Origin: Aquincola agrisoli
Lineage (GTDB): Bacteria > Pseudomonadota > Gammaproteobacteria > Burkholderiales > Burkholderiaceae_C
Direction of reading: 5' to 3'
Length of the DNA stretch: 64,000 bases
NCBI RefSeq assembly: GCF_036621135.1
Contig: NZ_JAZIBG010000019.1
Span: 62,001 to 126,000, forward strand
The position numbers and the translations under genes were made by a program. The notes beneath the pieces were generated by a model. The model was not told the origin of the DNA and did no database searches. It saw only the letters and a list, made by a program, of their open reading frames with translations. Positions 25,712 to 34,451 of the stretch are shown one piece after another; position 1 is the stretch's first letter; every line of letters starts with the position of its first letter.

Positions 25712-26512
25712 ATGACTGCACGATTCGAGAACAAGGTGGCCATCGTCACCGGCGCCGGCTGCGTGGGTGCCGGCTGGGGCAACGGCCGCGCGGTGGCCGT
25801 GCGGCTGGCGGAAGAGGGCGCCCGCGTGCTGGCCGTCGACCGCGATCCCGAGCGGCTCGAGGAGACGCTCGCGCTGGCCGGCCCGCTGCGCGAGCGCATC
25901 CGGCCCTGGTCGGGCGACGTGACGCAGGGCGACGGCGTGGCCGCGATGGCGGCGGCCTGCCTGGACGCCTTCGGCCGCATCGACGTGCTGGTCAACAACG
26001 TCGGCGGCTCGGCCGCGGGCGGACCGGTCGAGATGAGCGAGGAGGTCTGGCAATCGCAGATCGACCTCAACCTGAAGAGCGTGTTCCTGGGCTGCAAGCA
26101 CGTGCTGCCGACCATGCTGGCGCAGCGCAGCGGCGCGATCGTCAACGTGTCGTCGACCTCCGGCCTGCGCTGGACGGGCGCGGCGCAGGTGGCGTACGCG
26201 GCCAGCAAGGCGGGCGTGATCCAGCTCTCGCGCGTGGTGGCGGTGCAGCACGCGGCCCAGGGCGTGCGTGTCAACTGCGTGGTGCCGGGGCAGCTCCACA
26301 CGCCGATGGTCGAGGTGCGGCTGGCCAAGCAGCGCGCCGGCGGCGACGTGGAAGCGCTGCTCGCGCAGCGGCAGAAGCGCATTCCGGCCGGCTTCATGGG
26401 CGACGGGCGCGACACCGCGGCGGCCGTGCTGTTCCTGGCCAGCGACGAGGCGCGCTTCATCACCGGCACCGAGATCGTCGTCGACGGCGGGATGACTGCC
26501 CGATGTGATTGA
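25712..26512 (+). CDS. Short-chain dehydrogenase/reductase (SDR)
   Basis: NAD(P)-dependent oxidoreductase of 266 residues. The Rossmann motif is VAIVTGAGCVGAGWGNGRA near residues 10-28, then VLVNNVGG, the catalytic Ser in NVSSTSGLRW and the Tyr-Lys pair in YAASKAGVIQLSR. The glycine motif is slightly expanded compared with the usual TGxxxGxG. It lies 18 bases after the LigI-like gene and probably produces or consumes the same carbon skeleton. Confidence 0.92.
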   Translation: MTARFENKVAIVTGAGCVGAGWGNGRAVAVRLAEEGARVLAVDRDPERLEETLALAGPLRERIRPWSGDVTQGDGVAAMAAACLDAFGRIDVLVNNVGGSAAGGPVEMSEEVWQSQIDLNLKSVFLGCKHVLPTMLAQRSGAIVNVSSTSGLRWTGAAQVAYAASKAGVIQLSRVVAVQHAAQGVRVNCVVPGQLHTPMVEVRLAKQRAGGDVEALLAQRQKRIPAGFMGDGRDTAAAVLFLASDEARFITGTEIVVDGGMTARCD

Positions 26513-26514
26513 GC

Positions 26515-26595
26515 CCACCCCCGAGCGCCTTCGGCGCTCCCCCTCGAGGGGCGCCACCAGCGGCCCGGCGGAGCCGGATCCGCGGTGGCCGCTTG
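26515..26595. repeat. Dispersed palindromic repeat (REP-like) in an operon gap
   Basis: A compact array of palindromes lies between two operon genes: GAGCGCC-TTC-GGCGCTC (26523-26539), CCCCTCGAGGGG (26540-26551), and GCCACC (26553) paired with GGTGGC (26584). From memory, very similar blocks recur between genes in Comamonadaceae and relatives. No second copy is present in this window, so the dispersed nature is knowledge-based, not shown here. Confidence 0.5.
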
Positions 26596-26643
26596 GATTG
26601 TTCTTTCCTTGCCTGCTTTTTTAGATCGACTGGAGACATCCCC

Positions 26644-27603
26644 ATGAAGATTCATCGTCGTTTGGCCATCGCCGCGCTGGCCCTGGCCGCTGCCGGCGGC
26701 GCGCTCGCGCAGCCCAAAAACACCCGCATCGTCGTCTCGTTCCCGCCGGGCGGGCCGGTTGACTTCGTGGCGCGGGCGCTGGGCGAGCAACTCGGCAAGG
26801 AACTGCAGCAGACGGTCATCATCGACAACAAGGGCGGCGCCAACGGCGCACTGGGCGCGAGCGACGTGGCCCGCTCGCCGGCCGATGGCAGCACGATCTG
26901 GATCACCAGCGTCGGTGCCGCGGCGGTCAACGCCTCGCTGTACGAGAAGCTGCCCTACGACATGAACCGCGACTTCGCGCCCGTCTCGCTGGTGGCCAAC
27001 AACGTCGAGCTGCTGGTCGTGAACCCGGCCGATCCGGCGAAGAACGCCAAGGAGTTCGTCGCCAACGCCAAGGCCGCCAAGCAGCCGGTGTCGATGGGCA
27101 GCTCCGGCATCGGCAGCATCCCGCACCTGGCGATCGAGCAGCTCATCGACGCCAGCGGCGCACCGTTCGTGCACATCCCCTACCGCGGCGCGGCGCCGGC
27201 CATCACCGACGTGATGGGCGGACAGGTGGGCGGCTTCTTCGGCGACATCCCCGGCCTCATTGGGCACGTGAAGGGCGGCAAGCTGAAGGCGATCGGCCTG
27301 GCCTCCACCAAGCGCCACCCGGCGCTGCCCGATGTGCCCACGCTCGCCGAGCAGGGCCTGCCGGGCGTGGACACCAACAACTGGTATGCGCTCTTCGTGC
27401 CGGCCAAGACGCCGCCGGCCACCATCGACGCGTTGAACAAGGCTGTGCGCCGCGCGCTCGAGAACCCCGGCCTGCGCGAGCGCCTGCTCTCCACCGGCGC
27501 CGAGCCCGCACCTTCCACGCCGCAGGAGCTGGCCGCGCTGCTGAAGGCCGACACGGCCAAGTGGTCCAAGCTGATCCGCGACAAGAAGATCAAGGTGGAA
27601 TGA
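26644..27603 (+). CDS. Bug/TctC-family tripartite tricarboxylate transporter substrate-binding protein
   Basis: Periplasmic solute receptor of 319 residues. ATG 26644 starts a signal peptide (MKIHRRLAIAALALAAAGGALAQ). The mature protein has the Bug-family marks RIVVSFPPGGPVDFVARALGE, VIIDNKGGANGALGASDVA, GSSGIGSIPHLAIEQL and VPYRG-type IPYRGAAPAITDVMGGQV. No TctA/TctB membrane components are adjacent, which is common in Burkholderiales, where many orphan Bug receptors exist. Its place in the operon suggests it captures the carboxylate that the neighbouring enzymes degrade. Confidence 0.93.
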   Translation: MKIHRRLAIAALALAAAGGALAQPKNTRIVVSFPPGGPVDFVARALGEQLGKELQQTVIIDNKGGANGALGASDVARSPADGSTIWITSVGAAAVNASLYEKLPYDMNRDFAPVSLVANNVELLVVNPADPAKNAKEFVANAKAAKQPVSMGSSGIGSIPHLAIEQLIDASGAPFVHIPYRGAAPAITDVMGGQVGGFFGDIPGLIGHVKGGKLKAIGLASTKRHPALPDVPTLAEQGLPGVDTNNWYALFVPAKTPPATIDALNKAVRRALENPGLRERLLSTGAEPAPSTPQELAALLKADTAKWSKLIRDKKIKVE

Positions 27604-27605
27604 GG

Positions 27606-28133
27606 ATGAGCGGCGCACCACGCATTCCCCTCGTCGTGCCCGGCACGCGGCCCGAACTGGCCGAGACCGAGGCGCGCATCCTGGCCGAGCGCGGCCGCAT
27701 CTCGCTGCTGTACCAGGCGCTGCTGAACAGCGCGCCGATCGCCGCCGGCTGGGAGCGCATGCTCACCGCCGTGCGCAACCAGACCGGCGTGCCCGCCGAC
27801 CTGCGCGAGTTGATCATCCTGCGCGTCGCGGTGCTGAACCGCGCGAGCTTTGAGTTCCATGCGCACGTGCCGCACGCCGAGAAAGCCGGCGTGCCGGCCG
27901 CCACGATCGACGCGGTGCGAGAGACGCCGCTGCCCGCCGTGTTCACGCCGCGCGAGCGCGTGGTGCTCGAACTCACCGACGCGATGACACGCGACATCGA
28001 GGTGCCCGACGCGCTGATGGCACGCCTGCAGGCCGAGTTCGACGCGACCGGCGTGCTCGAGGTGGTGGCCACGGTCGCGGCCTACAACATGGTGTCGCGG
28101 CTGCTCGTCGCGCTGAAGATCGAACATGGTTGA
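27606..28133 (+). CDS. Carboxymuconolactone decarboxylase-like (AhpD-fold) protein
   Basis: AhpD-fold protein of 175 residues. ATG 27606 was preferred to an ATG six bases earlier because GGTGG lies seven bases before it. The core LRELIILRVAVLNRASFEFHAHVPHAEKAG resembles the CMD family, with His residues but without the CxxC of peroxide-reducing AhpD. It follows the Bug gene by two bases and overlaps the next gene by eight. Either decarboxylation/isomerisation of a lactone intermediate or an accessory role is possible. Confidence 0.82.
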   Translation: MSGAPRIPLVVPGTRPELAETEARILAERGRISLLYQALLNSAPIAAGWERMLTAVRNQTGVPADLRELIILRVAVLNRASFEFHAHVPHAEKAGVPAATIDAVRETPLPAVFTPRERVVLELTDAMTRDIEVPDALMARLQAEFDATGVLEVVATVAAYNMVSRLLVALKIEHG

Positions 28134-28704
28134 CGCTGCTCCCGCCGACGTGCTGCTCGCGTGGTTCACCTGGCCCGCCGAGGGCCAGCCCGCGCCGGAC
28201 CTGCCGGCGCTGGCTGCGGCCGGCGTGCATGCCGTCTACCGTGCGGTGGACGGCAGCGATGCCCGGGCGTACGCGCGCCCCGGCGCCGATGCGCAGGCCA
28301 TCGCGCAGCTGCTGCCCGGTGCCGTGCTGCTGCGCCTGCAGAGCCTGATGCAGCGGGATGGCGCCTCGGCGGAGGCGGACGCGCCGTTCCACTACGTCGT
28401 GGCGACCGACGTGGTGCCCGAGCACGAAGCCGACTTCAACGCGTGGTACGAGACCGAACACGCCCCCGGCCTGGCCGCCGTGCCGGGCACCGTGCACGCT
28501 GCGCGCTACCGGTCGAGCGACGCCGAGCGTGGCAGCCTGCCGCGCTACCACGCCTGCTACGACCTGCAGTCGCCCGACGGGCTCACCAGCGCGCCGTGGC
28601 TCGCGGTGCGCGCGACCGACTGGAGCAGCCGCGTCCGCCCGCAGTTCCGCAACACGCACCGCACGATGTACCGCCGCGTGGCCGGCCTGCGCAGCACGTC
28701 CTGA
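28126..28704 (+). CDS. Unassigned protein with a C-terminal dimeric alpha/beta-barrel-like domain
   Basis: I do not recognise a named family for this 192-residue protein. The first half (VLLAWFTWPAEGQPAPDLPAL) is poorly conserved in character. The second half, from about residue 88 (FHYVVATDVVPEHEADFNAWYETEHAPGLAAVPGTVHAARY), looks like an EthD/DUF-type dimeric alpha/beta barrel, a fold used by small monooxygenases and isomerases in catabolic operons. Its start overlaps the previous gene by eight bases, so it is co-translated with it. Confidence 0.7.
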   Translation: MVDAAPADVLLAWFTWPAEGQPAPDLPALAAAGVHAVYRAVDGSDARAYARPGADAQAIAQLLPGAVLLRLQSLMQRDGASAEADAPFHYVVATDVVPEHEADFNAWYETEHAPGLAAVPGTVHAARYRSSDAERGSLPRYHACYDLQSPDGLTSAPWLAVRATDWSSRVRPQFRNTHRTMYRRVAGLRSTS

Positions 28705-28717
28705 GCCCGCCCGGGCG

Positions 28718-30373
28718 TCAGCCTGGGAAGGCGCGCGTGAGCAGCGCGGCGACGTCGAGCGTTCGTGCATCCACCGCACCCACCACGCGGCCCCAGCGCG
28801 CCTCCAGCCGCGTGGCGAGGAATCCCTCCGCCACGGCGGTGGGCGCGTGCTGGCGCAGCAGCACCGCCTGCGCCAGCAGGACGAGGCGCTCGGCCAGCCG
28901 GCGGCCCAGCGCTTCGAGCGCGCCGGGCGGGGTGGCGAGCAGGGCGCGCAGGCCTTCCACCTCGGCGCGCAGCCGGGGTTCGTCGCCGGCCAGGTCCTGC
29001 AGCTCCGACAGCAGCGCGACGGCGGCGTCGGGCTCGCGGGCGATCGCGCGCATCACGTCGAGGCACATCACGTTGCCCGAGCCTTCCCAGATCGAGTTGA
29101 CCGGCGCCTCGCGGTACAGGCGGGCCATCACGCCGTCGTCGATGTAGCCGTTGCCGCCGAACACCTCCATCAGCTCGCCGCACAGTTCCACCGTGCGCTT
29201 GCACACCCAGAACTTGGCGGCCGGCGTGACGATGCGCTTCCAGGCGCGCTGCGCCGGCTCATCGCCATGCTCGAAGGCCTGCGCGAGCCGCATCGCGAGC
29301 GCGAGCGACGCCTCGCTTTCGAGCACGGCATCCGCGAGCACCGCGCGCATCAGCGGCTGCTCGGCCAGCGCCTTGCCGAAGGCGTGGCGCCGGCGGGTGT
29401 AGGCCAGGGCCTGCACCACCGCCTGCCGTTGCATCGCCGCGCTGCCCACCACGCAGTGGAGCCGGGTGCAGGTGGCCATTTCGATGATGGTGGGGATGCC
29501 GCGCCCCTCCTCGCCCATCAGCCAGCCGTCGGCATCGAGGAACTCCACCTCGCTGCTGGCGTTGCTGCGGTTGCCCACCTTGTGCTTCAGGCGCTGGATC
29601 TGCACCGCGTTGCGGCTGCCGTCGGGCCGCCACCGGGGCACGTAGAAGCAGGAGTGGCCGCCGTCCGGCGTGCGCGCCACCACCAGGTGGGCATCGCACA
29701 TCGGCGCCGAGAAGAACCATTTGTGCCCGCGCAGCCGGTACAGCGCGCCGCGGCCGCCCGCACCGGCGGGCGTGGCCGCCGTGGTGTTGGCCCGCACGTC
29801 GGAGCCGCCCTGCTTCTCCGTCATGCCCATGCCCAGCCAGACCGCGCGCTTGCCGGCCGCGGGCACGTCGCGCGGGTCGTACTCATCGGCATACAGCCCC
29901 TCCTTCAGCGCCGCCCACAGCGCGGGCTCCTGCTGCAGCACGGGGATGCTGGCCTGCGTCATCGTCGCGGGGCACAGCGTGCCGGCCTCGACCTGGCCCT
30001 GCAGGTAGAAGCCGGCGGCCCACGCCGCCCAGCGGCCGGGGCGCTCGTCCCTGAAGGGCAGCGAGACGAGGCCCTGCGCGCGGTACTGCGCCAGGAAGGC
30101 GTGCCAGCTCGGATGGAAGCGCACCTCGTCGATGCGGCGGCCCCGCGTGTCGAAGGCATGCAGCTCGGGCGTGAAGCGGTTGGCCAGCTCGGCCTGCGCG
30201 TAGCTCTCGGCGGTGCCCAGCGCGGCGCCGAAGCGCGCCAGCCGTGGCGCCATCCACGCCGCGCCGGCGCGCTCGACCGACTCGCGCAGCGCGGTGTCCG
30301 TCGTGTACAGGTTGTAGCCGCTCAGCTCGTCGAACTGGTTGGCGATCTCGTGGGTGGCTGCGGGGGCGTTCAT
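28718..30373 (-). CDS. Acyl-CoA dehydrogenase, AidB-like
   Basis: FAD enzyme of 551 residues. ATG 30373 was chosen because GGAGA lies before it and the protein then reads MNAPAATHEIANQFDELSGYNLY, close to AidB N-termini. Motifs are LGMGMTEKQGGSDVRANTT (AidB form of the FAD-contact loop), GHKWFFSAPMCDAHLV, and the C-terminal FGGNGYIDDGVMARLYREAPVNSIWEGSGNVMCLDVMRA. Length fits the AidB subfamily, linked in E. coli to the response to alkylating agents, though many homologues are catabolic. It converges on the LigI-like operon. Confidence 0.9.
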   Translation of the reverse strand: MNAPAATHEIANQFDELSGYNLYTTDTALRESVERAGAAWMAPRLARFGAALGTAESYAQAELANRFTPELHAFDTRGRRIDEVRFHPSWHAFLAQYRAQGLVSLPFRDERPGRWAAWAAGFYLQGQVEAGTLCPATMTQASIPVLQQEPALWAALKEGLYADEYDPRDVPAAGKRAVWLGMGMTEKQGGSDVRANTTAATPAGAGGRGALYRLRGHKWFFSAPMCDAHLVVARTPDGGHSCFYVPRWRPDGSRNAVQIQRLKHKVGNRSNASSEVEFLDADGWLMGEEGRGIPTIIEMATCTRLHCVVGSAAMQRQAVVQALAYTRRRHAFGKALAEQPLMRAVLADAVLESEASLALAMRLAQAFEHGDEPAQRAWKRIVTPAAKFWVCKRTVELCGELMEVFGGNGYIDDGVMARLYREAPVNSIWEGSGNVMCLDVMRAIAREPDAAVALLSELQDLAGDEPRLRAEVEGLRALLATPPGALEALGRRLAERLVLLAQAVLLRQHAPTAVAEGFLATRLEARWGRVVGAVDARTLDVAALLTRAFPG

Positions 30374-30593
30374 CGTGCTGTCTCCAGGGGCCATGCCGCA
30401 GTCTAGGAACAAGCGGCGGTGCACGCGAGGCGGTGTTGCGTGCACACCCCCGTAAGCGCGACTGCACCTTTTGGGCGAGGCATCAAGGCGAGGCGCGGCC
30501 TAAGGTGATCGCACGAGCCCAGGCGGATCGGCGCCGGCGCCCCCAGGGGCCCGTCCGGGCCGGCCGGGCTGGCTCGCCGAAGGAGATCCCACC

Positions 30594-32879
30594 ATGGCCC
30601 AGCAAGACCCCCGCCGCGTCGCCGGCCCCCTGCGCGTCCAGTTCGCCGGCCTGGCGCCCGGCGAGCCGATGCCCGTCTTCGCCCTCTATGAAACCGACGT
30701 GTCCGGCAGGCCGCTGCGCAAGCTGGCGGTGTCCAAGGATGGCACGCTCGACGTCGGCGAATCGCTGCCCAAGCTGCGCTATGTCGGCCTGGGCCCGGAC
30801 GTGGAAGACCCGGCCGCGCTGCCCCGGCAGTCGCTCACGCGCTACCGCGTCTCGTCGGTCCTCGAGCCATGGACGAAGAACGGCATCCTGCTCGGCCGCG
30901 ACATCTGGGACCGCTTCCGCTTCCACGTCACCTGCGTGTCGGGCACCGCGAAGAAGTGCCGGCCCTGGTGGTGGGACCTCGTCGCCCAGCCGCTGTTCGA
31001 GCGTGCGCCGCTGGCCCGGCTGCAGCTGGCGCAGCACGCGCTGCAGCCCGCGGCGCTGGCGCTGAACCCGCAGCTGTTCCCGTGGCGCTGCCTGCCGATG
31101 TGCGATGGCCTGGTGGAGGTCTACCAGCGCGAGTGCTGCTGCCACCGCATCCACCTCCCGGACCTGTTCGACCGCTTCGCCGAGATCCTGGCGGAGCTGC
31201 CCATTCCGCTGCCGGAGCCTTGGCCTCCCGGCCCGGACCCGGCGCCGCTCGAGCAGCAGTTCATGGCAGGCCGCGCGGCGAAGTCGGCGCGCAAGAGCCG
31301 CCTGGCCCGCTTCGATCCAACGAAGCTCGAACTCGCCAGCGCGCCGCCCCGGCGGCTGCTCGACGACTACACCGCCCTGCTTGCGATGCCCTCGGCCGCC
31401 GAGCAGGCAGCCTACGTGCAGGCGCGCCCCCACCTGCATCCGCTGCTGTGCCACTGCAGCACGCGCAAGGTGGGCGAGACGCCGCTGCAGCCGGGCGGCC
31501 GCTTCGACTTCTGCTTCATCGACTGGCCCCACCCGCACCCGCACCGGCACCTCTCCTGCACCACGGTGTACGCCTACAAGGTCAAGCAGTTCATCAATGG
31601 CGCCTGGGTGGTGGTGTACGACGGCCTGGCCGCGCACGACTATTTCGGCACGGGTGAAAGCGCCGAGCTGCATTCGCACGACAAGCGCGCCATCGTCTGC
31701 GACGAGCCCGACGACCAGGGCGACGGCACCGCCTACGCGATGCTGGACACGGTCGGTGCCACGGAGCACTTCAACTTTGCCGACCAGACCGGCGAATCGC
31801 AGCATGCCGCGCTCGATGCCGACGACGGCACGGTCGTTTTCGGCGGCGTGCCCGGCTGTCCGTGGGGTACTTCGCTGGCGCTGCACCTGCTGATCACGCC
31901 CGAGATGAAGGAGGCTGCCGTGGGCGCCCGGTACTACCGCCTGAAGGTCGCGCCGGTCGATGCGTCGGGCATGCTCGCCGGCCCGCCCGAGATCCTGGAC
32001 GACAAGGTCACCTGGGAGCGCCGCATCATCGGCGGCAGCGGTCCGCAGATCTGGGAGCCCGTGGTGCTCGGCCCGCTGCCAGCGCCTGCCCCGGGCGGCG
32101 AGAGCAACCTCTTCACCATCCCGTACTGGGAGCTCGGGGTCAACGAGTGGCGCATGGGCATCTCGCAGGCGCACCAGGTGTGGGACACCACCGGCATGAA
32201 GAGCGACGGCAACGCCATCTCGCCGAACGGCCGCCATGCCCTGATCCTGGAGCTGTTCGACGCCGGGGGCCAGCGCATCAAGCCCAGCGGCGCCGGCGGC
32301 GCCGGCACCGCGAAGCCCTTCGTCTACAAGCGCTGGAAGAACACACCCGACAACGCAGCCGATGTGGTGCAGCCCGACCTGTCGCATGTGTTCTGGGTCG
32401 ACAACACGCCGGTGGTGGCCGACATCGTGGACCTGCGCAAGGGCGGCGTGCCGAACATCGACGAATGCCAGTTCATGGTGGATGCGCCAGACACGCCCTT
32501 CTCGATCGGCTTTCGCGCATACCACGTCAACGGCGTCGACCACGCCGGCAACGGCGACGCGAACTCGTTCATGCGCGGCTACAGCATCGGCTGGCAGCGC
32601 GGCCTGGACGGCTCGACGGGCACGCTCGGCCACGCGCCGATCTACCCCGACAACCACCATGACGTGGCCGAGACCGGCGCGGCGGAAAGTTCGGGCTCGA
32701 TGAGCTTCGAGCAGATGCTGACGGGCCCCGACGGCATGGGCGGCACCTTCGTGCGGCCGAAGTGCACCTTCAGCGTCACCCTGTACGTGGACTGCAAGCA
32801 CACCAACGGCAGCAGCCGGCTGACGTGGGTGTACGACCGGTACGAAACTGCGTCGTTCGCGCTGGAGATCGCGCCGTAG
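30594..32879 (+). CDS. Large unassigned protein with Cys/His clusters
   Basis: I do not recognise this 761-residue protein. It has no signal peptide or membrane helix and is rich in Trp, His and Cys. The N-terminal 90 residues look beta-rich (LRVQFAGLAPGEPMPVFALYETD). Then come RPWWWDLVAQPLF, a Cys cluster ECCCHRIHLPD near residue 180, PLLCHCSTRK near 285, and WPHPHPHRHLSCTTVYAY near 310. The C-terminal half contains Asp/Asn-rich beta segments (VNGVDHAGNGDANSFMRGY). AAGGAGA precedes ATG 30594. It is a single gene, divergent from the AidB-like gene, with normal GC content. Codon pattern and length argue for a real gene. Confidence 0.85.
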   Translation: MAQQDPRRVAGPLRVQFAGLAPGEPMPVFALYETDVSGRPLRKLAVSKDGTLDVGESLPKLRYVGLGPDVEDPAALPRQSLTRYRVSSVLEPWTKNGILLGRDIWDRFRFHVTCVSGTAKKCRPWWWDLVAQPLFERAPLARLQLAQHALQPAALALNPQLFPWRCLPMCDGLVEVYQRECCCHRIHLPDLFDRFAEILAELPIPLPEPWPPGPDPAPLEQQFMAGRAAKSARKSRLARFDPTKLELASAPPRRLLDDYTALLAMPSAAEQAAYVQARPHLHPLLCHCSTRKVGETPLQPGGRFDFCFIDWPHPHPHRHLSCTTVYAYKVKQFINGAWVVVYDGLAAHDYFGTGESAELHSHDKRAIVCDEPDDQGDGTAYAMLDTVGATEHFNFADQTGESQHAALDADDGTVVFGGVPGCPWGTSLALHLLITPEMKEAAVGARYYRLKVAPVDASGMLAGPPEILDDKVTWERRIIGGSGPQIWEPVVLGPLPAPAPGGESNLFTIPYWELGVNEWRMGISQAHQVWDTTGMKSDGNAISPNGRHALILELFDAGGQRIKPSGAGGAGTAKPFVYKRWKNTPDNAADVVQPDLSHVFWVDNTPVVADIVDLRKGGVPNIDECQFMVDAPDTPFSIGFRAYHVNGVDHAGNGDANSFMRGYSIGWQRGLDGSTGTLGHAPIYPDNHHDVAETGAAESSGSMSFEQMLTGPDGMGGTFVRPKCTFSVTLYVDCKHTNGSSRLTWVYDRYETASFALEIAP

Positions 32880-33031
32880 CGGCGGCGGTGCGAGGCACAG
32901 CTGCGCGACCTGCCGGGCCGACTACAGCCGCCGCTTCGCGGGCCGGCTCGAAACGGGCAGGCCGTCGGTCGCCGATCCGGCGATGCATGGCCCCGCGGTT
33001 GGCGATCAGGTGCGCATCGGCGCCTGACGAC

Positions 33032-34405
33032 TCAGAACCTGAACGCCAGCCGCAGGCCGCCCCAGTGGCGGCCATTCACCGTGATGGGTGCGGCGGCCTC
33101 CTTCATCACGACGAACTTGCCGCCGCCCATGTCGCGGCGGTAGGTCTGCAACAGGAAGGGGCGCGTGCTGCGCGCGCTGGCCAGGCCGGTGCGGTCGTCG
33201 AAGATGCGGCGGTAGCGGCTGTTGGCGGTGTCCCAGGCCAGGTCGCCGCGCTGCGGGTGGTTGTACTGGCGGTTGTGGGTCGGCACATAGCCGTTGCGGT
33301 CCACGGCGATGCAGAACACCACCTTGTCCGACAGCGCCAGCATGCGTTCCTGCACCGCCGGGAAGAGCCGGTCGGCCAGTGCGCAGAAGCGGGTGGTGTG
33401 CTGCGCGGGCCGGGTGCCGGGCACGGGCACGTAGCGCTCGTCGAAGAGGTCGGCGCCGTTGATCGCGCCCTGGCGCAGGGCGTCTTCCAGCAGGTGGGCG
33501 ATCTCGGCAGCCGCCTGCTGCGCGCCCTCGATGTAGGGCGTGTCCTCGGTCGCCACGCCGCTGTCGGCCACCATCTCGATGAGCTGCTCGCTCACCTTGA
33601 GGAACGCCTCGCTGCGGGTCATCGCGGTGTCGAGGCTGCGCATGGTCTGCCGCATGTCCGCCTCGATCGCACCCATCTGCTGGTCCAGGCCCCGGCAGAC
33701 GTCGCGGCTCTGCGCAGCGGCGGCGGCGATGTGGGTCACGCCGTCCGCCACGTCGTCGAGCGCGGCGTGCACGCCGCTTTGCGGGGCGGCACCGGCGGCA
33801 TGGCCGCTCGGCGCGCGGATTTCGCGGGCCAGGGCCTCGATGCGTGCATCGAGGTGGCTCACGGTGCCCATGATGTCCTTCGAGCAGGACTCGACGCGCC
33901 CGGCCAGGTCCTTCACCGCATCGGCCACCACGCCGAAACCCCGGCCGGCCTCGCCGGCGCGCTTGGCCTCCACGCTGGCATTGAACGCCACGAGGCGCGT
34001 CTGCAGCGCGATCTGCGTGATCTCGCCGGCAGCATCGGCCACCTTGCGCAGGGTCTCGACGATGCCCGAGACCTCGCCGCCGACCGCCTGCACCGCCTCG
34101 CGGGCACGGGCGACGGCGCCGACGCCGTGTTCGGTGTGGGCACCGATCGTGTCCTGCACGCGGGCCACGTCCTGCATCTGGCGGGCCAACTCCTTCGCGG
34201 CCTGGGCCTGTGCGGTGGCCGTCCTGTGCGTGTCGTCGATGACGCCGCGGACTTCCGCGGCCTCGCGGCCCAGTCGCGTGGCGTGCTGAGACAGCCGGGT
34301 GACGATGGCCGCCCCGTCCACGGCGGGCTGCGCTGGCGGCAGGGGCGCGGCCGGCGCGGCCTCCAGGAGGCCGGGGGCGGACCCCTGGAACAACGACTTC
34401 AGCAT
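33032..34405 (-). CDS. Soluble methyl-accepting chemotaxis protein with C-terminal sensory domain
   Basis: Chemoreceptor-like protein of 457 residues without membrane helices. A shortened signalling helix pair lies at about 40-180 with the tip ITQIALQTRLVAFNASVEAKRAGEAGRGFGVVADAVKDLA, diverged from the usual NILALNAAVEAARA. The C-terminal third (VVFCIAVDRNGYVPTHNRQYN, RRIFDDRTGLASARS, LLQTYRRDMGGGKFVVMKEA) looks like a Cache/PAS-type sensor. Last gene of the flhB-flhA-flhF-flhG-fliA series. Probably a cytoplasmic sensor of redox or metabolic state feeding the chemotaxis system. The 152 bases downstream (32880-33031) hold nothing I can support. Confidence 0.82.
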   Translation of the reverse strand: MLKSLFQGSAPGLLEAAPAAPLPPAQPAVDGAAIVTRLSQHATRLGREAAEVRGVIDDTHRTATAQAQAAKELARQMQDVARVQDTIGAHTEHGVGAVARAREAVQAVGGEVSGIVETLRKVADAAGEITQIALQTRLVAFNASVEAKRAGEAGRGFGVVADAVKDLAGRVESCSKDIMGTVSHLDARIEALAREIRAPSGHAAGAAPQSGVHAALDDVADGVTHIAAAAAQSRDVCRGLDQQMGAIEADMRQTMRSLDTAMTRSEAFLKVSEQLIEMVADSGVATEDTPYIEGAQQAAAEIAHLLEDALRQGAINGADLFDERYVPVPGTRPAQHTTRFCALADRLFPAVQERMLALSDKVVFCIAVDRNGYVPTHNRQYNHPQRGDLAWDTANSRYRRIFDDRTGLASARSTRPFLLQTYRRDMGGGKFVVMKEAAAPITVNGRHWGGLRLAFRF

Positions 34406-34451
34406 GGCGGTACTTCCCGGGGTACGTCCTGGCGGCGCTGTCAGCGCCGCA

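Noticed and set aside
32880..33031. Remnant gene after the 761-residue protein
   Set aside because: A short frame (YSRRFAGRLETGRPSVADPAMHG) has protein-like composition but matches nothing I recognise and is too short to call.
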